In this document: positions 33,078 to 40,855 of the stretch, piece by piece
Position numbering within the stretch: position 1 is the first letter of the stretch
Layout of the letters: the number at the start of each line of letters is the position of its first letter
Source of the DNA: CAZGCA01 sp964524145
Lineage (GTDB): Bacteria > Hydrogenedentota > CAZGCA01
Assembly (NCBI GenBank): GCA_964524145.1
Contig: CAZGCA010000053.1
Span: 1-43,504, forward strand
Direction: 5' to 3'
DNA: 43,504 bases
Translations under genes and position numbers: made by a program
The notes under the pieces: generated by a model
What the model was told of the DNA's origin: nothing
The model's database searches: none
The model's input: only the letters and a program-made list of their open reading frames with translations

Positions 33078-33528
33078 TAACCCACTCCATCTTCATCCTG
33101 ATCCGCTCGTAGTGCGTCCCCGGCCAGTACAACTGTCCGCAGCTTGCACAGCGATGGAACTCGTCCAACGTCTGATACACGTGCGGTGGTATTTCATCGG
33201 CGTAATCCTGCTTCTTGACCGAACTCAGCAGTCCGTTGCATTTGGGGCACCGTTGGAATGTGCGCGTCTCGAGGTCAAGCGTGAAGTGGCGGGCAACTTC
33301 TGCCAGCTGTTCGAACGGGTTCTCGACAGTGATGAGGAACACCTCATCGAACTCGCACCGCTGCGGCAGCTTCCGGTCCCGCGTGATCATTGTGCGCTGT
33401 TCCGATTTCGCGATCCTCGCCAACTCGTTATCATCTACTGGATTGTAGAATGCCGTATCGTACCCCGCGAGCCGCAGCCACCGCGCCAGCTTCGCCAGAT
33501 TATCATCAACCAGGAACTTCCTCTCCAT
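33052..33528 (-). CDS. Mut7-C domain (PIN-like RNase) protein with zinc ribbon
   Basis: A 158-aa protein of the Mut7-C family. The PIN-like fold motifs are KFLVDDNLAKLARWLRLAGY, DDNELARIAKSEQRTMITRD, with the acidic residues expected for nuclease activity. Two CxxC pairs follow (CPKC and CASC) making a zinc ribbon, then QLYWPGTHYERI, a family signature. The ATG at 33528 (MERKFLV) is preferred over an upstream in-frame start. Such proteins are predicted RNases of unknown substrate. It is divergent from the MerR gene. Confidence 0.85.
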   Translation of the reverse strand: MERKFLVDDNLAKLARWLRLAGYDTAFYNPVDDNELARIAKSEQRTMITRDRKLPQRCEFDEVFLITVENPFEQLAEVARHFTLDLETRTFQRCPKCNGLLSSVKKQDYADEIPPHVYQTLDEFHRCASCGQLYWPGTHYERIRMKMEWVNEACWETD

Positions 33529-33633
33529 ACCGCCGACAGCCCTTCTCACCTCTTATTTCCAGCATCGCGTCTCCGCACATGAGCGTACCACACATCACCA
33601 CAAACCGCAATACAGGGTTTTGAAAGAGAATGG

Positions 33634-33662
33634 TTGAAATGGCAACACCTCGATGATATAAT
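33634..33662 (+). promoter_or_regulatory. Strong sigma70 promoter of the MerR-family gene
   Basis: TTGAAA (33634-33639), an exact 17-bp spacer and TATAAT (33657-33662). Transcription would begin near 33669, only about ten nucleotides before the GTG start, so the leader is extremely short. Confidence 0.7.
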
Positions 33663-33678
33663 CACCAGGAGGAAGATT

Positions 33679-34038
33679 GTGGAATCCGGCGACGAAGGAC
33701 GCGAGACCGAGCGGCTTTACTATTCCATAACCGAGGTCAGCGAGATGCTCGGCATCGAGCCACATGTCCTGCGGTTTTGGGAGACGCAGTTCAGACAGAT
33801 CAGGCTCGCGCGCGATGCCGGAGGGAGAAGAAGGTATCGGCCCGCCGATATCGAGAAGATCAAACTCGTCCGCAAGCTTCTTCGCCAAGACGGCTACACT
33901 ATAAAGGGAGCCAAGGAAAGGCTCGCGCTCATCGAAAAAGGCGATGACGACCCCAGATCGGTCAAAGACTTTCTTAGACTGCTCTCTGAGGTGGACAGCG
34001 AGCTCGAGTCAATACTGACGCTGCTCGATACCGGATAG
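33679..34038 (+). CDS. MerR-family transcriptional regulator
   Basis: A 119-aa regulator with an N-terminal MerR winged HTH (YYSITEVSEMLGIEPHVLRF, GGRRRYRPADIEKIKLVRKL) and a short C-terminal helix; no metal-binding cysteines are present. The resemblance is to the small single-domain MerR proteins found upstream of tRNA genes and ihf/pheT in many bacteria. GTG 33679 is chosen because AGGAGG precedes it and because an ATG further up lies inside the promoter. Target genes are not evident; tRNA-Pro follows in the same direction. Confidence 0.85.
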   Translation: MESGDEGRETERLYYSITEVSEMLGIEPHVLRFWETQFRQIRLARDAGGRRRYRPADIEKIKLVRKLLRQDGYTIKGAKERLALIEKGDDDPRSVKDFLRLLSEVDSELESILTLLDTG

Positions 34039-34051
34039 ACAATTCCAAGGT

Positions 34052-34128
34052 CGGGGCGTGGCGCAGTCTGGTAGCGCACTTGACTGGGGGTCAAGTGGTC
34101 GCTGGTTCAAATCCAGTCGCCCCGACCA
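34052..34128 (+). tRNA. tRNA-Pro (anticodon GGG)
   Basis: Acceptor stem CGGGGCG pairs with CGCCCCG, D stem GCGC/GCGC, anticodon stem CTTGA/TCAAG with loop CTGGGGG, T arm GCTGG-TTCAAAT-CCAGT, and CCA is encoded. A tyrosine-recombinase gene begins 157 bp downstream, so its 3' end is the likely attachment site. Confidence 0.95.
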
Positions 34129-34189
34129 TTTAACTGCTTGGTATCAGGCTGCTTAGCAATACCTAAGACTTTCACTTTTATATCCCCTC

Positions 34190-34222
34190 TTGACAAATGA
34201 CAACCAAATTGACTACTATAAT
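34190..34222 (+). promoter_or_regulatory. Candidate promoter of the integrase gene
   Basis: TTGACA (34190-34195) followed at 18 bp by TACTAT (34214-34219), overlapping a perfect TATAAT at 34217-34222. AT-rich compared with the neighbourhood. Confidence 0.5.
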
Positions 34223-34284
34223 AGTGCAGTTTATCGCTGCTGGTTGCGGTTGGTTGCGCTACCTTTAGAACAGGAGAAACCATC

Positions 34285-35352
34285 ATGTCGCACTTATACA
34301 AACGCAAAGGTACTGACAGCTGGTACATCAAGTACTACCAGGACGGCAGGCCACATCACAAGTCTCTCCGGACAAAAAGCAAGAGACGCGCCGAAGCAAT
34401 ACAACGCGAGATCGACCGACGACTCGACAACGGGATCATTGCCATACCTGAAAAAGGCAAGGAGATAGACGTAGGGGCGTTTTGGGATAGGTATCTACAG
34501 TGGGCGAACGACCATAAACGCCCGAATACGGTTAACACGGAGACGATTTTCTGGAAACAACTCATTGGCGCAACAAAGATCCGCAATCTTGGAGAACTCA
34601 CCCCCGCCAAAGTCGAGACATTCAAGAAACGACGATTGAAGGACGGCCTCTCAAAGCAATCAATCAACGACGCGCTCAAAGCCCTACAAGCCATATATAA
34701 TCACGCCCGGAAACTCGGTCTTTATGACGGCCCAAATCCTTTTACGCAAGTTGAGCGATATGCGATCCCGAAGACACCACCAAAGCATCTCAATGCTGTA
34801 CAAGTTGGGGAACTGTTGGAAGCGGCAGCAGACGATGGCCGCGACGCACTCATGGTTTTCTCTCTCGGTTTGCTGGCCGGAATGCGCAAGAGCGAGATCG
34901 ACAGCGCACGGTGGGAGTGGTTCGACTTCGGCGCAAAGCTCATCACGATCCAGAGTGACGAACGATTCGTAATCAAGGATAAGGACGCACGGACGATCCC
35001 TCTTAGCAATGATCTGGCTGCCATCCTTGAACCCTATCGGCAAGAGAACGGCTACCTCCTGAAACCGGAACAAAACAACGAAGGGCAAAGGTACCGATAC
35101 GATTTCCGGAAGCTCTTCCGACGTGTCAGTAACCAGGCCGGTTTGCCATGGGTTACACCTCATGTTTTGCGTCATACCTTTGGGTCTATCCTAGCGGATC
35201 GCAACGTGAGCATTTACAAGATCCAAAAGTGGATGGGACATAGCGACGTCCGTACCACGCAAATCTACGCACATCTCCAAGAATATGATGACGATATCAA
35301 CCGTCTCACTTCGTCACCTGCCGAGAATGGCACTGGCAACGGTAGCCGGTGA
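34285..35352 (+). CDS. int: Tyrosine recombinase/integrase of a tRNA-Pro-linked element
   Basis: A 355-aa phage-type integrase. The N-terminal Arm-DNA-binding-like part (YKRKGTDSWYIKYYQDGR) and a SAM-like core-binding domain precede the catalytic domain with R201 (GLLAGMRKSEI), H293 and R296 (HVLRHTF), H319 (WMGHS) and Y328 (TTQIYAH). All active-site residues are present, so it is likely functional. Codon use is more AT-rich than the host genes. AGGAG precedes the ATG. It would recombine at the tRNA-Pro 3' end; no second copy of that end was seen to the right. It converges on, and overlaps by 39 bp, an excisionase-like gene. Confidence 0.92.
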   Translation: MSHLYKRKGTDSWYIKYYQDGRPHHKSLRTKSKRRAEAIQREIDRRLDNGIIAIPEKGKEIDVGAFWDRYLQWANDHKRPNTVNTETIFWKQLIGATKIRNLGELTPAKVETFKKRRLKDGLSKQSINDALKALQAIYNHARKLGLYDGPNPFTQVERYAIPKTPPKHLNAVQVGELLEAAADDGRDALMVFSLGLLAGMRKSEIDSARWEWFDFGAKLITIQSDERFVIKDKDARTIPLSNDLAAILEPYRQENGYLLKPEQNNEGQRYRYDFRKLFRRVSNQAGLPWVTPHVLRHTFGSILADRNVSIYKIQKWMGHSDVRTTQIYAHLQEYDDDINRLTSSPAENGTGNGSR

Positions 35353-35592
35353 GTCAACATCCTCGACCACGTTGGTTTTGACGTAACTGTCGAGGTCTTC
35401 TCTGGAAAACACGATCCTGTTTGCGCTTGCCCGGTATCGCGGAAACAGCCCTTTCGATACCAGACCGTCAAATGTTCTGAGGCTTACTCGCAAGTGCTCG
35501 GCAGCTTCTTTGCGTGTCATCCATTCCATTAATCCATCACCCGCTTTTATCTTCAAAGTCTTCAACCGGAGGTTCTTCTCCGATAACGCCAT
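35314..35592 (-). CDS. Excisionase-like DNA-binding protein (MerR/HTH_17 fold)
   Basis: A 92-aa protein with EWMTRKEAAEHLRVSLRTFD, a helix-turn-helix of the excisionase/HTH_17 type, and NRIVFSREDLDSYVK, the wing. Such proteins direct integrase towards excision and often repress the integrase. ATG 35592 has AGGAAGG upstream. Its 3' end overlaps the convergent integrase by 39 bp, which could allow antisense regulation. Confidence 0.75.
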   Translation of the reverse strand: MALSEKNLRLKTLKIKAGDGLMEWMTRKEAAEHLRVSLRTFDGLVSKGLFPRYRASANRIVFSREDLDSYVKTNVVEDVDSPATVASAILGR

Positions 35593-35658
35593 TAATCCTT
35601 CCTGGGTCCGCGGGGCTGGGAGTGTTTGAAGCTTCTCCCAGCCCCGCATGTCCGTGGC

Positions 35659-36024
35659 CTACATTGCGGTTCTGAACGCTATCACGTTGTCGTACGTGAC
35701 CCCGTCACGTTCCCTGTGCTTCACTGTGACGCACAAGGTCTTGTCGACGCAGCTGTCCAGTTCCACGCCATCCTGTCCCATCTCAACTCCAACAGCGGTC
35801 AGGAAGTCGCTGAACAGCCGTGTACCGGGCACAGTCTCGAGGCGGAACATGTTGAACATGGAGTACCCATTGAACTCGTCGTCCTCGTCCTCGACGACAA
35901 ACTGTATCCCGACGGCGTTGTCATCAGCGTAGTGCCGCGCAAGGCCGACACGCACGCGATGCTCGCCTTCGCCAACGAGACTACCGGCTTTGTCCCAGTT
36001 GGCGGGTTTCATCAGCCTTGTCAT
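35659..36024 (-). CDS. Phage-like protein, possibly DUF669 type
   Basis: A 121-aa protein. The pattern GEHRVRVGLARHYADDNAVG, a central NGYSMFNMFRLE, LFSDFLTAVGV and KTLCVTVKHRERDGVTYDNV resembles DUF669-type phage proteins found near recombination functions and ssDNA-binding modules. I do not claim a precise function. ATG 36024 has one of the best ribosome-binding sites here (AAAGGAGGTGA). It precedes the excisionase-like gene in the same direction, separated by 66 bp. Confidence 0.55.
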   Translation of the reverse strand: MTRLMKPANWDKAGSLVGEGEHRVRVGLARHYADDNAVGIQFVVEDEDDEFNGYSMFNMFRLETVPGTRLFSDFLTAVGVEMGQDGVELDSCVDKTLCVTVKHRERDGVTYDNVIAFRTAM

Positions 36025-36052
36025 GGTGGTTTTCACCTCCTTTCACTGTTAT

Positions 36053-36405
36053 TTGATTTCGACATACTCTGCCCTGGCAACTGATCTCGCAACACGCGCT
36101 GGAAGGGCTGGTCGGCGGTCTCTGGAGACCGGCCGGCGCCCCAACTGAGCAGACGTGCCGTTCACTCCGTCGTCGATGCCTACACGGAGGCTATCGCGTC
36201 GGCTCTGGTGAAGAGGAAACGGATAATGCTGGTCGGATTCGGCACCTTCGGCCTGGCCAAGCGCAGAGCAAGAACAGTCAACCATCCACAGACGGGCAAG
36301 CAGATTCGAGTTGCTGCACGGCTAGTCCCAGTCTTCAGGCCTGGAACGGAACTCAAGAAACGAGTTGCCGCGAAACGCGGTCGTGGCAGACCAAGAAAAC
36401 GATGA
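36053..36405 (+). pseudogene. HU-family DNA-binding protein gene, disrupted by a 41-bp insertion
   Basis: From 36145 to the stop at 36405 the frame encodes most of an HU protein: LSRRAVHSVVDAYTEAIASA, LVGFGTF and NHPQTGKQIRV with FRPGTELK, followed by a lysine/arginine tail. The matching N-terminus (SALATDLATRAG) is found just upstream in a different frame and stops at about 36103. The 41 bp between them (36104-36144) contain a perfect inverted repeat CGGTCTC-TG-GAGACCG. Removing them would restore one HU frame from a TTG near 36053. No ribosome-binding site is visible. The alternative is a short HU-like ORF from GTG 36208 lacking the first helices. Confidence 0.55.
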
Positions 36406-36822
36406 TTTCCGGCCCCTGGTTTTGCACTCAGGAATGCTCATGGGCGTCCTGCTCAATATACTCCATACTCTTCGACGCCCCTACCTAACGTCGCCTGCCC
36501 GTATTGCGTTCATAGGCACTTACTGACAGCGTTGTCTCCGTATGTGCGACTGTTGTGTATTGCAGTGGCTTCGCAAGCTACTGTGGCATAAGCCATTCGA
36601 ACCCTTCGCCAGGAGGCCCTCCATTTCGTAAGTGCACGGTAAGTGCCAAATGTAGCACGAAATCGGGGCATTCCTAAAGAGTTATGCTCTCACCATTATC
36701 CGGATCAGGATAGGCCTTGTACAGAGGGTGAATTCACAGGACGGGATGCTTTGGACAACCCTACGAGAGAAGCTGATCAATATTGGTGCGAACGTCGTCA
36801 CCCACGCACGGTATGTCACGCT
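36406..36822. other. Intergenic region, nothing recognised
   Basis: About 420 bp between the HU fragment and a group of gene remnants. No supported ORF or RNA was found; the area has lower GC than the host genes. Confidence 0.4.
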
Positions 36823-36924
36823 TTAGATAGCCGAGGTCGCTATCCCCAGATACCTCTTCGCCGCCATCCCCGTCGCAACAGCCGTCGCGCTCATCTTCAT
36901 GAAATCACGTCGAGTCGTCTTCAT
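36823..36924 (-). pseudogene. Tat signal-peptide fragment of an exported protein
   Basis: The 33-codon ORF starts with a twin-arginine motif (TRRDFMK) followed by a hydrophobic stretch (SATAVATGM), the start of a Tat-exported protein such as a sulfatase or oxidoreductase. It ends abruptly after RYLGIATSAI with no enzyme domain. It is a remnant in a region with other remnants. Confidence 0.6.
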
Positions 36925-37010
36925 CAGAAATCTCCCATTCGACATATTTCGGTCCGTGTACCTGAGGTATTCCAGGGCGGATCTGCCCACGAACACCACG
37001 GGCCGACCAA

Positions 37011-37322
37011 TCACAGGTTGTACGATGTGTCTACAGGCGGCATCTTCTCCTCGAGAACACTAGAAAAATCGCGCATGTCTTTGAGCTCCGGATGCTCTTC
37101 CCATCCAGGGATCCGGGCAGCTCGTTTTGCCCACGGCAGGAATTGTGCACCAGACCGAAACTCGGCAGACTTTTTCCACAGCACCAGGTTGGTTTTCTGC
37201 AAGACATCATCGCAATCCGTCCGATTGCCTAATGAAGCTAGAATATACCCCAGCAAATGCGGTTGGTGGACAGTCAGCAATTGTATGAACTGTTCAGAGG
37301 AAGTCTTCTCTGTGCCAATCAT
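37011..37322 (-). pseudogene. ECF sigma factor N-terminal fragment (Rhodopirellula/Verrucomicrobium type)
   Basis: From ATG 37322 with GGAGAG upstream, the product starts with sigma70 region 2: EQFIQLLTVHQPHLLGYI, DCDDVLQKTNLVLWKKSAEF, FLPWAKRAAR. This pattern fits the ECF group common in Planctomycetes and Verrucomicrobia. At about residue 70 it departs into unrelated sequence and stops, with no region 4. A real sigma factor would be about 170 aa. It is truncated. Confidence 0.7.
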
Positions 37323-37472
37323 GTCTTCTCTCCAGGCAATTACTGTCGCCTATTAGTATTCTCCACAATGCGGTGTTTTGGTTACATCCCAGTGACAATT
37401 CACGACTGTTGTAAGTGCAGAGCACAGTCTGGCTGTTGACCACCTCCCTTCTCTCCGCAATTCGCAGCACAC

Positions 37473-37860
37473 TCAGGACTCCAGGGTGTCTCCCTCTGCC
37501 ACGACTTGAGCAACCACCTTCCTGAGCGCATCAATGGTCGAAGCATAGCGCGGTTCGTCGACAAGATTGGTCAACTCGCCGGGGTCAGTCTCGAGGTCGA
37601 ATAGCTCGCACGGTGTTCCCGTTTTGACCTCTTGCGTAAAGCGGTATCGCTCATTACGCACCGCGGAGTACGTCCTTATGCGTGAGCGAACGAACTCCTT
37701 TCCAACGGCGCCACCGGAGAGCGCAGGCAATAACGACTGCCCGCGGCAACCGGCCGGCGCCTCAGCTCCTCCGATGTCGGCCAGGGTAGCGGTCAGATCA
37801 ACGGTCTCTACCAGCCCATCAACAACACGGCCGGCCCCGCCCGTGGGCGACGGAACCGAG
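37473..37860 (-). pseudogene. Sulfatase C-terminal fragment
   Basis: The frame encodes a typical sulfatase tail: VVDGLVETVDLTATLADIGG, GQSLLPALSGG, AVRNERYRFTQEVKTG and CELFDLETDPGELTNLVDEP. The catalytic N-terminal part with the CxPxR formylglycine motif is absent; at about 37860 the similarity ends. It may be the other end of the gene whose Tat signal remains at 36823-36924, but they are separated by an ECF fragment. Non-functional. Confidence 0.75.
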
Positions 37861-38044
37861 AGTTCGTAGTTCCGGCTTCAGCCGGTCCGGATATTCCACT
37901 TCATCTTCTTCCGGCTCAAGGCGGGACGACAAACAAGAGCTCCCGAAACGTGGCATCGAGCCCTCGCCCTTACCGCGGGTGTATGAGCACGCGGGTGCCT
38001 CCGGCCCTCCGGGGCGGGCACGAGCACGGTGACGGGAGTCCGGA

Positions 38045-38079
38045 GACTCAGGACTCAAGACTGGAGACTGAAGACTCGC
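38045..38079. repeat. Five-copy degenerate heptamer tandem repeat
   Basis: Consecutive 7-mers GACTCAG, GACTCAA, GACTGGA, GACTGAA, GACTCGC, just upstream of the amidase promoter. Likely slippage-prone; role unknown. Confidence 0.6.
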
Positions 38080-38092
38080 ATGCGGGTGTCTG

Positions 38093-38101
38093 TGCTATAA
38101 T
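38093..38101 (+). promoter_or_regulatory. Extended -10 promoter element of the amidase operon
   Basis: TGCTATAAT (38093-38101), a perfect -10 with the TGn extension, about 55 bp before the ATG. No good -35 is visible; the same TGTGCTATAAT precedes the SDR gene at 11 kb. Confidence 0.45.
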
Positions 38102-38156
38102 ACCGGTCGGAACCTGGTCTGTTGACGGTGTACCTTGGTGTGAATACGGGGACGGT

Positions 38157-39374
38157 ATGACACGTTTCTATGCGGCTCTGATGCTGTTGCTCCCTGCACT
38201 GTTATGCTGGACGTGCGTGCCTGCGGATGCGGACATGCTGGTCGTGAAGGCAAGCGTTGCAGGTGAAGAGGTGTCTGCGCGTGTGCCGTTGTACCCGCGT
38301 TCGGACGGCGACTACGTTGCGCTCGACCAGTTTGCCTCGCGCCTGTCGATGGAGCTTCAGCGCGCGGGAAAGCGCGGCACGCTGCTGTGGCAGCAACGTG
38401 AGGCCCGGTTCAGCGCCGGGTCGCGCCAGGTGACAATAGGCGTTGAGACGGTCTACCTGCTCAGGCCGGTTGACGAGGTGGACGGCAGGCTGTTCGTCTC
38501 CGCCAACAGCGTCGACATCCTGCTCGAATCGTTTTACGGTGTAGATGTTGACGCGACAATCGTGGGCGGCACGGATGCCGGGTTGGGCCGGGCGTTTGCT
38601 GCCTCCCAGGAACGGGAGCCGCTCGAAGTGCCGGCGATGGCGCCGGGTCCCGCAGCGGAACCGGCTGCCCCGTGGTCGGAGATCCGTACAATTGTCATTG
38701 ATGCGGGTCACGGCGGCAGAGACACAGGCGTGGTGGGATCGGGCGGTTTGAAGGAGAAGGACGTAACGCTGAACATAGCGTCGAAGCTGGCGAGGCTCGT
38801 CGAGGAGGATCTCGGGTGGAAGGTGGTCCTGACACGAGGAGCGGACTACTATGTAAGCCTCAAGGACCGGTGCGATATTGCGAACACGTCGCAGGGAGGC
38901 AATCCCGGGGACTTGCTGCTGAGCATTCACGCAAACGCGGCGATGAACACCCAGATATCGGGGTACCAGGTGTTCTACCCGGCGAAACCCCGCGAGTTCG
39001 GTCTCGACGAAGTTGTCGTGCTGGAAGGAACGGGTACGGGCATTGGAATGAGGCCGGAACGGAGCGGCCGGATAAGCGATATACGCCGGTGGGACACCCA
39101 GTACCGGGACTATGCCGCCGAAAGCCGGTTGTTGACAACCTCGTTGAGCACGCGGCTCGCGTTGGGGCTCAGACTCGCCGACCGCACGCCACGCGGGGCG
39201 GTGATCCGGCTGTTGCGCGGCGTCTCGATGCCTGCGGCGGCAGTGGAAGTAGGGTTCCTGACCAACACGGCCGAGGAGGTGTCTTTGAGCAGCGAGACGT
39301 ACCAGAGACGTGTAGCCGAGGCGTTGTACGACGCGCTTATCGAGTACCGTAACCGACTATTGGCGGTGAAGTAG
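38157..39374 (+). CDS. N-acetylmuramoyl-L-alanine amidase (Amidase_3)
   Basis: A 405-aa exported enzyme that cuts the amide between MurNAc and the peptide stem. Signal peptide MTRFYAALMLLLPALL, likely cut near ADA. An N-terminal domain of about 150 residues resembles AMIN/copper-amine-oxidase-N-type substrate regions, then a Pro/Ala linker, then the zinc amidase: IDAGHGGRDTGVVG, GLKEKDVTLNIA (catalytic-site Glu), SIHANAA and VEVGFLTNTAEE. ATG 38157 is preferred as the signal peptide start. It leads a five-gene envelope operon with very small gaps. Confidence 0.9.
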   Translation: MTRFYAALMLLLPALLCWTCVPADADMLVVKASVAGEEVSARVPLYPRSDGDYVALDQFASRLSMELQRAGKRGTLLWQQREARFSAGSRQVTIGVETVYLLRPVDEVDGRLFVSANSVDILLESFYGVDVDATIVGGTDAGLGRAFAASQEREPLEVPAMAPGPAAEPAAPWSEIRTIVIDAGHGGRDTGVVGSGGLKEKDVTLNIASKLARLVEEDLGWKVVLTRGADYYVSLKDRCDIANTSQGGNPGDLLLSIHANAAMNTQISGYQVFYPAKPREFGLDEVVVLEGTGTGIGMRPERSGRISDIRRWDTQYRDYAAESRLLTTSLSTRLALGLRLADRTPRGAVIRLLRGVSMPAAAVEVGFLTNTAEEVSLSSETYQRRVAEALYDALIEYRNRLLAVK

Positions 39375-39380
39375 GCTCAA

Positions 39381-40013
39381 ATGCAGAAGAAGACAGCAGG
39401 CGTTCTTAAGATTGTATGGGCGCTGGCGGTGTGCGCGCTGGTGGCTGTAGCATCGATTCTGCTGCACGACTACCTGGGCGAGAGCCGTGCCGGCGGTGGC
39501 GGCACCGGCAGGCAACCCGATGCTGACCCGGTGGCGCTGCAAAGCGTTTCGCTGTTCTTCGCAACAGCGGACGCGGAAGGGTTGTCCCCGGAACTACGCG
39601 AGATACGGGAAGGGCGCAACGCGATCGAGACGATGAAGGTTGTCTTGCACGAGCTTATCCGAGGTCCTGCGGGCACGCTGTCGCCGACGCTGCCGCCAAC
39701 CGCGACGGTCGAGGCGCTGTACGTGCTGCCCAACGGGCTGCTTGTGGTGGATTTCGGGCAGAGCATTCAGACCGACCATCCCGGAGGGTCTGCCGCGGAA
39801 CTGCTTTCGGTCTACTCTATCGTGAACACGCTGACGACAAACTTCAAGTCCGTCAAGCAGGTGAAGCTGCTTGTTGAGGGCGACGAGATCGAGACGCTCG
39901 CCGGTCACGTGGATACAAGCGAGGCACTGGCGGCCGACGGCCGGTGGATCAAACGGTACTTGCGCGGCAGCGACAGCGCGGCTGCGGTTGCGCCGGGTCG
40001 GATTGCGCGATAG
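39381..40013 (+). CDS. GerMN-domain membrane-anchored protein
   Basis: A 210-aa protein with one N-terminal membrane anchor (VWALAVCALVAVASILL) and a periplasmic GerMN domain: SLFFATADAEGLSPELREI, VLHELIRGPAGTLSPTLPP, NGLLVVDFGQSI and LLSVYSIVNTL. GerM-like proteins are linked to cell-wall and spore functions and may bind peptidoglycan or a hydrolase. It starts 6 bp after the amidase stop, which fits a partnership with it. Confidence 0.85.
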   Translation: MQKKTAGVLKIVWALAVCALVAVASILLHDYLGESRAGGGGTGRQPDADPVALQSVSLFFATADAEGLSPELREIREGRNAIETMKVVLHELIRGPAGTLSPTLPPTATVEALYVLPNGLLVVDFGQSIQTDHPGGSAAELLSVYSIVNTLTTNFKSVKQVKLLVEGDEIETLAGHVDTSEALAADGRWIKRYLRGSDSAAAVAPGRIAR

Positions 40014-40019
40014 GTGGTG

Positions 40020-40847
40020 ATGGACAAGCCGATAGGGGTGTTTGACTCGGGCGTGGGCGGCTTGACAGTCGTTCGCGAGATATTCCGGGTGTTGCCGAGT
40101 GAACGTGTCGTGTACTTCGGCGATACCGCGCGTGTCCCCTACGGCACGAGATCGGCCGAGACGGTGCGCCGATACGCTGCGGAATGTGCGGAAGTGCTGT
40201 ATGGACACGACATCAAGATGCTGGTGCTCGCGTGCAACACGACCTCGGCGGTCGCGCTGACGGAGTTGCGTGAGCACACGAGCGTGCCGGTCATCGGTGT
40301 AGTGGAGCCCGGCGCGTGCGCGGCGGTGGCAGCTACCGGCACGGGCAGAATCGGTGTCATAGGCACAACGGCAACGGTTGAGAGCAACGTGTACGCGGCA
40401 ACGATAGGAGGTCTTGCCCGGGAGATGCGGGTGTTCTCGCGAGCCTGCCCGCTGTTTGTGCCGCTGGCGGAAGAAGGGCTGACGGAAGGACCGATACCTG
40501 AACAGGTGGCGCAGCACTATCTGGCGCCGCTCCTTGCGAACCAGATTGACACGCTCGTGCTGGGATGCACGCACTACCCGCTGCTGCGTGACGTCATTGC
40601 CCGGGTGGTGGGTTCCGACGTCCGGATAGTGGATTCTGCGCGCGCGACAGCCGAGAACATTGTCGAGCTGCTGGACTCGCGGTCACTTCGATCGCCGAAC
40701 GGTAAGGAACCGAGACACGCCTTCCTTGTGACCGACGCTCCCCGTTGGTTCGCAGACCTCGGGCAGAAGTTTCTCGGCCGAGGTATCGGCGACGTGATTC
40801 GAGTAGAGACCGGCTGCCCGGTTGATGGGCCGGCAAACAACGATTGA
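40020..40847 (+). CDS. murI: Glutamate racemase
   Basis: A 275-aa cytoplasmic racemase making D-glutamate for peptidoglycan. Active-site cysteines C72 (ACNTTSA) and C183 (GCTHYPLL) are present, with GVFDSGVGGLTV at the start and YFGDTARVPYG. ATG 40020 is preferred over the GTG six bases upstream. It follows GerMN directly; its stop lies 8 bp before the GTG of the deacetylase-like gene. Confidence 0.95.
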   Translation: MDKPIGVFDSGVGGLTVVREIFRVLPSERVVYFGDTARVPYGTRSAETVRRYAAECAEVLYGHDIKMLVLACNTTSAVALTELREHTSVPVIGVVEPGACAAVAATGTGRIGVIGTTATVESNVYAATIGGLAREMRVFSRACPLFVPLAEEGLTEGPIPEQVAQHYLAPLLANQIDTLVLGCTHYPLLRDVIARVVGSDVRIVDSARATAENIVELLDSRSLRSPNGKEPRHAFLVTDAPRWFADLGQKFLGRGIGDVIRVETGCPVDGPANND

Positions 40848-40855
40848 GGTGGCGT

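Noticed and set aside
36643..37356. 237-codon plus-strand frame across the remnant region
   Set aside because: It has no family similarity and runs antisense to the ECF sigma and Tat-signal fragments, which are clearly recognisable.
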